In this document: in pieces, positions 14,794 to 18,159 of the stretch
Position numbering within the stretch: the first letter of the stretch is position 1
Layout of the letters: each line of letters opens with the position of its first letter
Origin: Polyangiaceae bacterium
GTDB taxonomy: Bacteria; Myxococcota; Polyangia; Polyangiales; Polyangiaceae
NCBI GenBank assembly: GCA_025936205.1
Contig: JAICTU010000148.1
Span: 1-18,159, forward strand
Direction: 5' to 3'
DNA length: 18,159 nucleotides
Program-made: the position numbers and the translations under genes
Notes under the pieces: model-generated
The model's database searches: none
What the model was told of the DNA's origin: nothing
Seen by the model: only the letters and a program-made list of their open reading frames with translations

Positions 14794-14819
14794 GACCCTT
14801 CGGCTGCGTGAGCCTAGCC

Positions 14820-14841
14820 CCTCGATTCCTGCGAATCGAGG
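14820..14841 (-). terminator. 9-bp stem-loop between Ser/Thr kinase and SUKH genes
   Basis: CCTCGATTC (14820-14828) and GAATCGAGG (14833-14841) form a perfect 9-base stem with a 4-base loop. It lies downstream of the kinase stop and 26 bases upstream of the SUKH GTG at 14793. It could end or attenuate kinase transcription or structure the SUKH leader. No T-run is visible. Confidence 0.4.
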
Positions 14842-14975
14842 CCAAATGAAACCGACCCAGCGTCAAACACCCCCCGCGGTGATGTCGCGGGTGGCGCGAG
14901 AAGGCCGCGGCCGGGCGTCCAAAGCCGATCCGCCAGCGTGCGGCGCGGAGCGCGGCGGGGAATGGAGCGACGGGA

Positions 14976-17642
<2,667 letters not shown>

Positions 17643-17746
17643 CGACACCGGTGCCCGAAGTCCTCGAGAGCGGGTGACGGGATCGATCGATCTAGAACGT
17701 GCGCGCAGTCGGACACCCAGACGTATCAACGCTCCTCCCGCCCCCA

Positions 17747-17755
17747 AAATTTACC
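17747..17755 (-). promoter_or_regulatory. AT-rich 9-mer GGTAAATTT upstream of the Ser/Thr kinase
   Basis: GGTAAATTT, read on the minus strand, lies 105 bases before the kinase ATG, in the 232-base gap that follows the GH3 gene. It is the most AT-rich patch in that gap. The identical 9-mer occurs at 13171-13179 before the FHA gene, where it is part of a palindrome. Here the palindrome is broken on one side. The site may be a shared regulator half-site or a -10-like element; I find no convincing -35 at the right spacing. Confidence 0.25.
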
Positions 17756-17874
17756 CTCGCGAAGCAGGCAATCTCGGGGGTGGGAGCCTCACGGAGCCGG
17801 TCCGGAACCCGACGACCGATAGCGGGCGCGGCCGCGCGCCCACATCGCACGCGGCCGCCGTACACCGCGCGGGC

Positions 17875-18159
17875 TCAATAAGGAAGTTCGCGCCGGTCGC
17901 CGACGAGCTCGAATTCGATGCTCAGCGGGTCTTCTCCGATCAGGTCGCCGCTGCGCTCGTCGGGCTGACTGCCCCCCACGCTCACCCGGTAGCGCCCCGG
18001 CTGGAAGACCCGCGCTCCCCGCTCGTCGATCTGCGATAGGTCCCGGGTCGTCAACAAAAACGCCATGCGGCGGCGCTCACCGGGAGCGAGCGGAATCCGC
18101 TCGAAACCGCGCAGCTCGTGATGGGGCACCACGAACGGCGCGTCCAGGCATCCGAGATA
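17875..18159 (-). CDS. GH3-family glycosidase, C-terminal fibronectin III-like domain (5' part outside window)
   Basis: Only the last 94 codons are inside the window; the frame is open to the right edge, so the GTG at 18132 is internal. The sequence matches the C-terminal Fn3-like domain of glycoside hydrolase family 3 (beta-glucosidase/beta-xylosidase): HHELRGFERIPLAPGE, then RMAFLLTTRDLSQIDERG and FQPGRYRVSVGGSQPDE near the end. In the family this domain packs against the catalytic domains and does not carry the nucleophile or acid/base, so substrate and activity cannot be read here. The whole enzyme is expected to be several hundred residues longer and is often secreted. It lies 232 bases upstream of the Ser/Thr kinase on the same strand; the gap suggests separate transcription. 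Domain assignment is confident, enzyme specificity is not. Confidence 0.8.
   Translation of the reverse strand, partial: YLGCLDAPFVVPHHELRGFERIPLAPGERRRMAFLLTTRDLSQIDERGARVFQPGRYRVSVGGSQPDERSGDLIGEDPLSIEFELVGDRRELPY

Noticed and set aside
17681..17692. GATC tandem (three units) upstream of the Ser/Thr kinase
   Set aside because: Too short to be called a repeat array, and it lies in an otherwise unremarkable leader.

Overview
The window is very GC-rich and dense with protein genes. I see no tRNA, rRNA, CRISPR array, transposase or integrase. The gene content points to a Myxococcota-like (delta-proteobacterial, probably Polyangia) chromosome: a Ser/Thr kinase fused to an AAA ATPase and repeats, an FHA-DUF4388 protein, a SUKH (SMI1/KNR4) protein, a WYL regulator, several small lipoproteins and a lipoprotein-type cytochrome c. 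This taxonomic call is inferred from gene content, not from a marker gene.

Layout. (1) 2-2476, +: RNA helicase HrpB, its 5' end outside the window. (2) 2511-3020, -: di-haem cytochrome c lipoprotein. (3) 3196-3528, +: small cysteine-containing lipoprotein. (4) 3550-6159, -: ClpB-like AAA+ disaggregase whose first ATPase ring looks naturally inactivated. (5) 6219-9283, +: an apparent operon of prepilin peptidase pilD, a tryptophan-rich lipoprotein and prmC, joined by 4-base and 1-base stop/start overlaps, followed about 106 bases later by a secreted DUF4124 + SLT lytic transglycosylase. (6) 9386-10456, -: HTH-WYL regulator, divergent from (7) 10765-12834, +: membrane histidine kinase with GAF domain. 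(8) 12835-13213: 379-base gap with a palindrome. (9) 13214-14134, +: FHA-DUF4388 protein. (10) 14179-14793, -: SUKH protein. (11) 14976-17642, -: PknK-like multidomain Ser/Thr kinase. (12) 17875-18159, -: C-terminal end of a GH3 glycosidase.

How they fit together. The window is mostly a chain of convergent and divergent housekeeping and signalling genes, not one pathway. Sub-themes are cell-envelope work (PilD, W-rich lipoprotein, transglycosylase, cytochrome), protein and RNA quality control (HrpB, ClpB-like, PrmC) and signalling (WYL, histidine kinase, FHA, Ser/Thr kinase). An FHA protein binds phosphothreonine, so it and the Ser/Thr kinase 840 bases away could be partners; this is inference.

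The most notable observation is the ClpB paralogue. Its NBD1 has an altered Walker A, no Walker B glutamate in the expected context and no pore-loop tyrosine, while NBD2 keeps its ATPase motifs. Secondary points are inverted repeats at all four convergent gene junctions, three copies of an 8-mer between the WYL regulator and the histidine kinase, and an AT-rich 9-mer shared by the FHA-gene and Ser/Thr-kinase upstream regions. I see no convincing new defence or mobile system.
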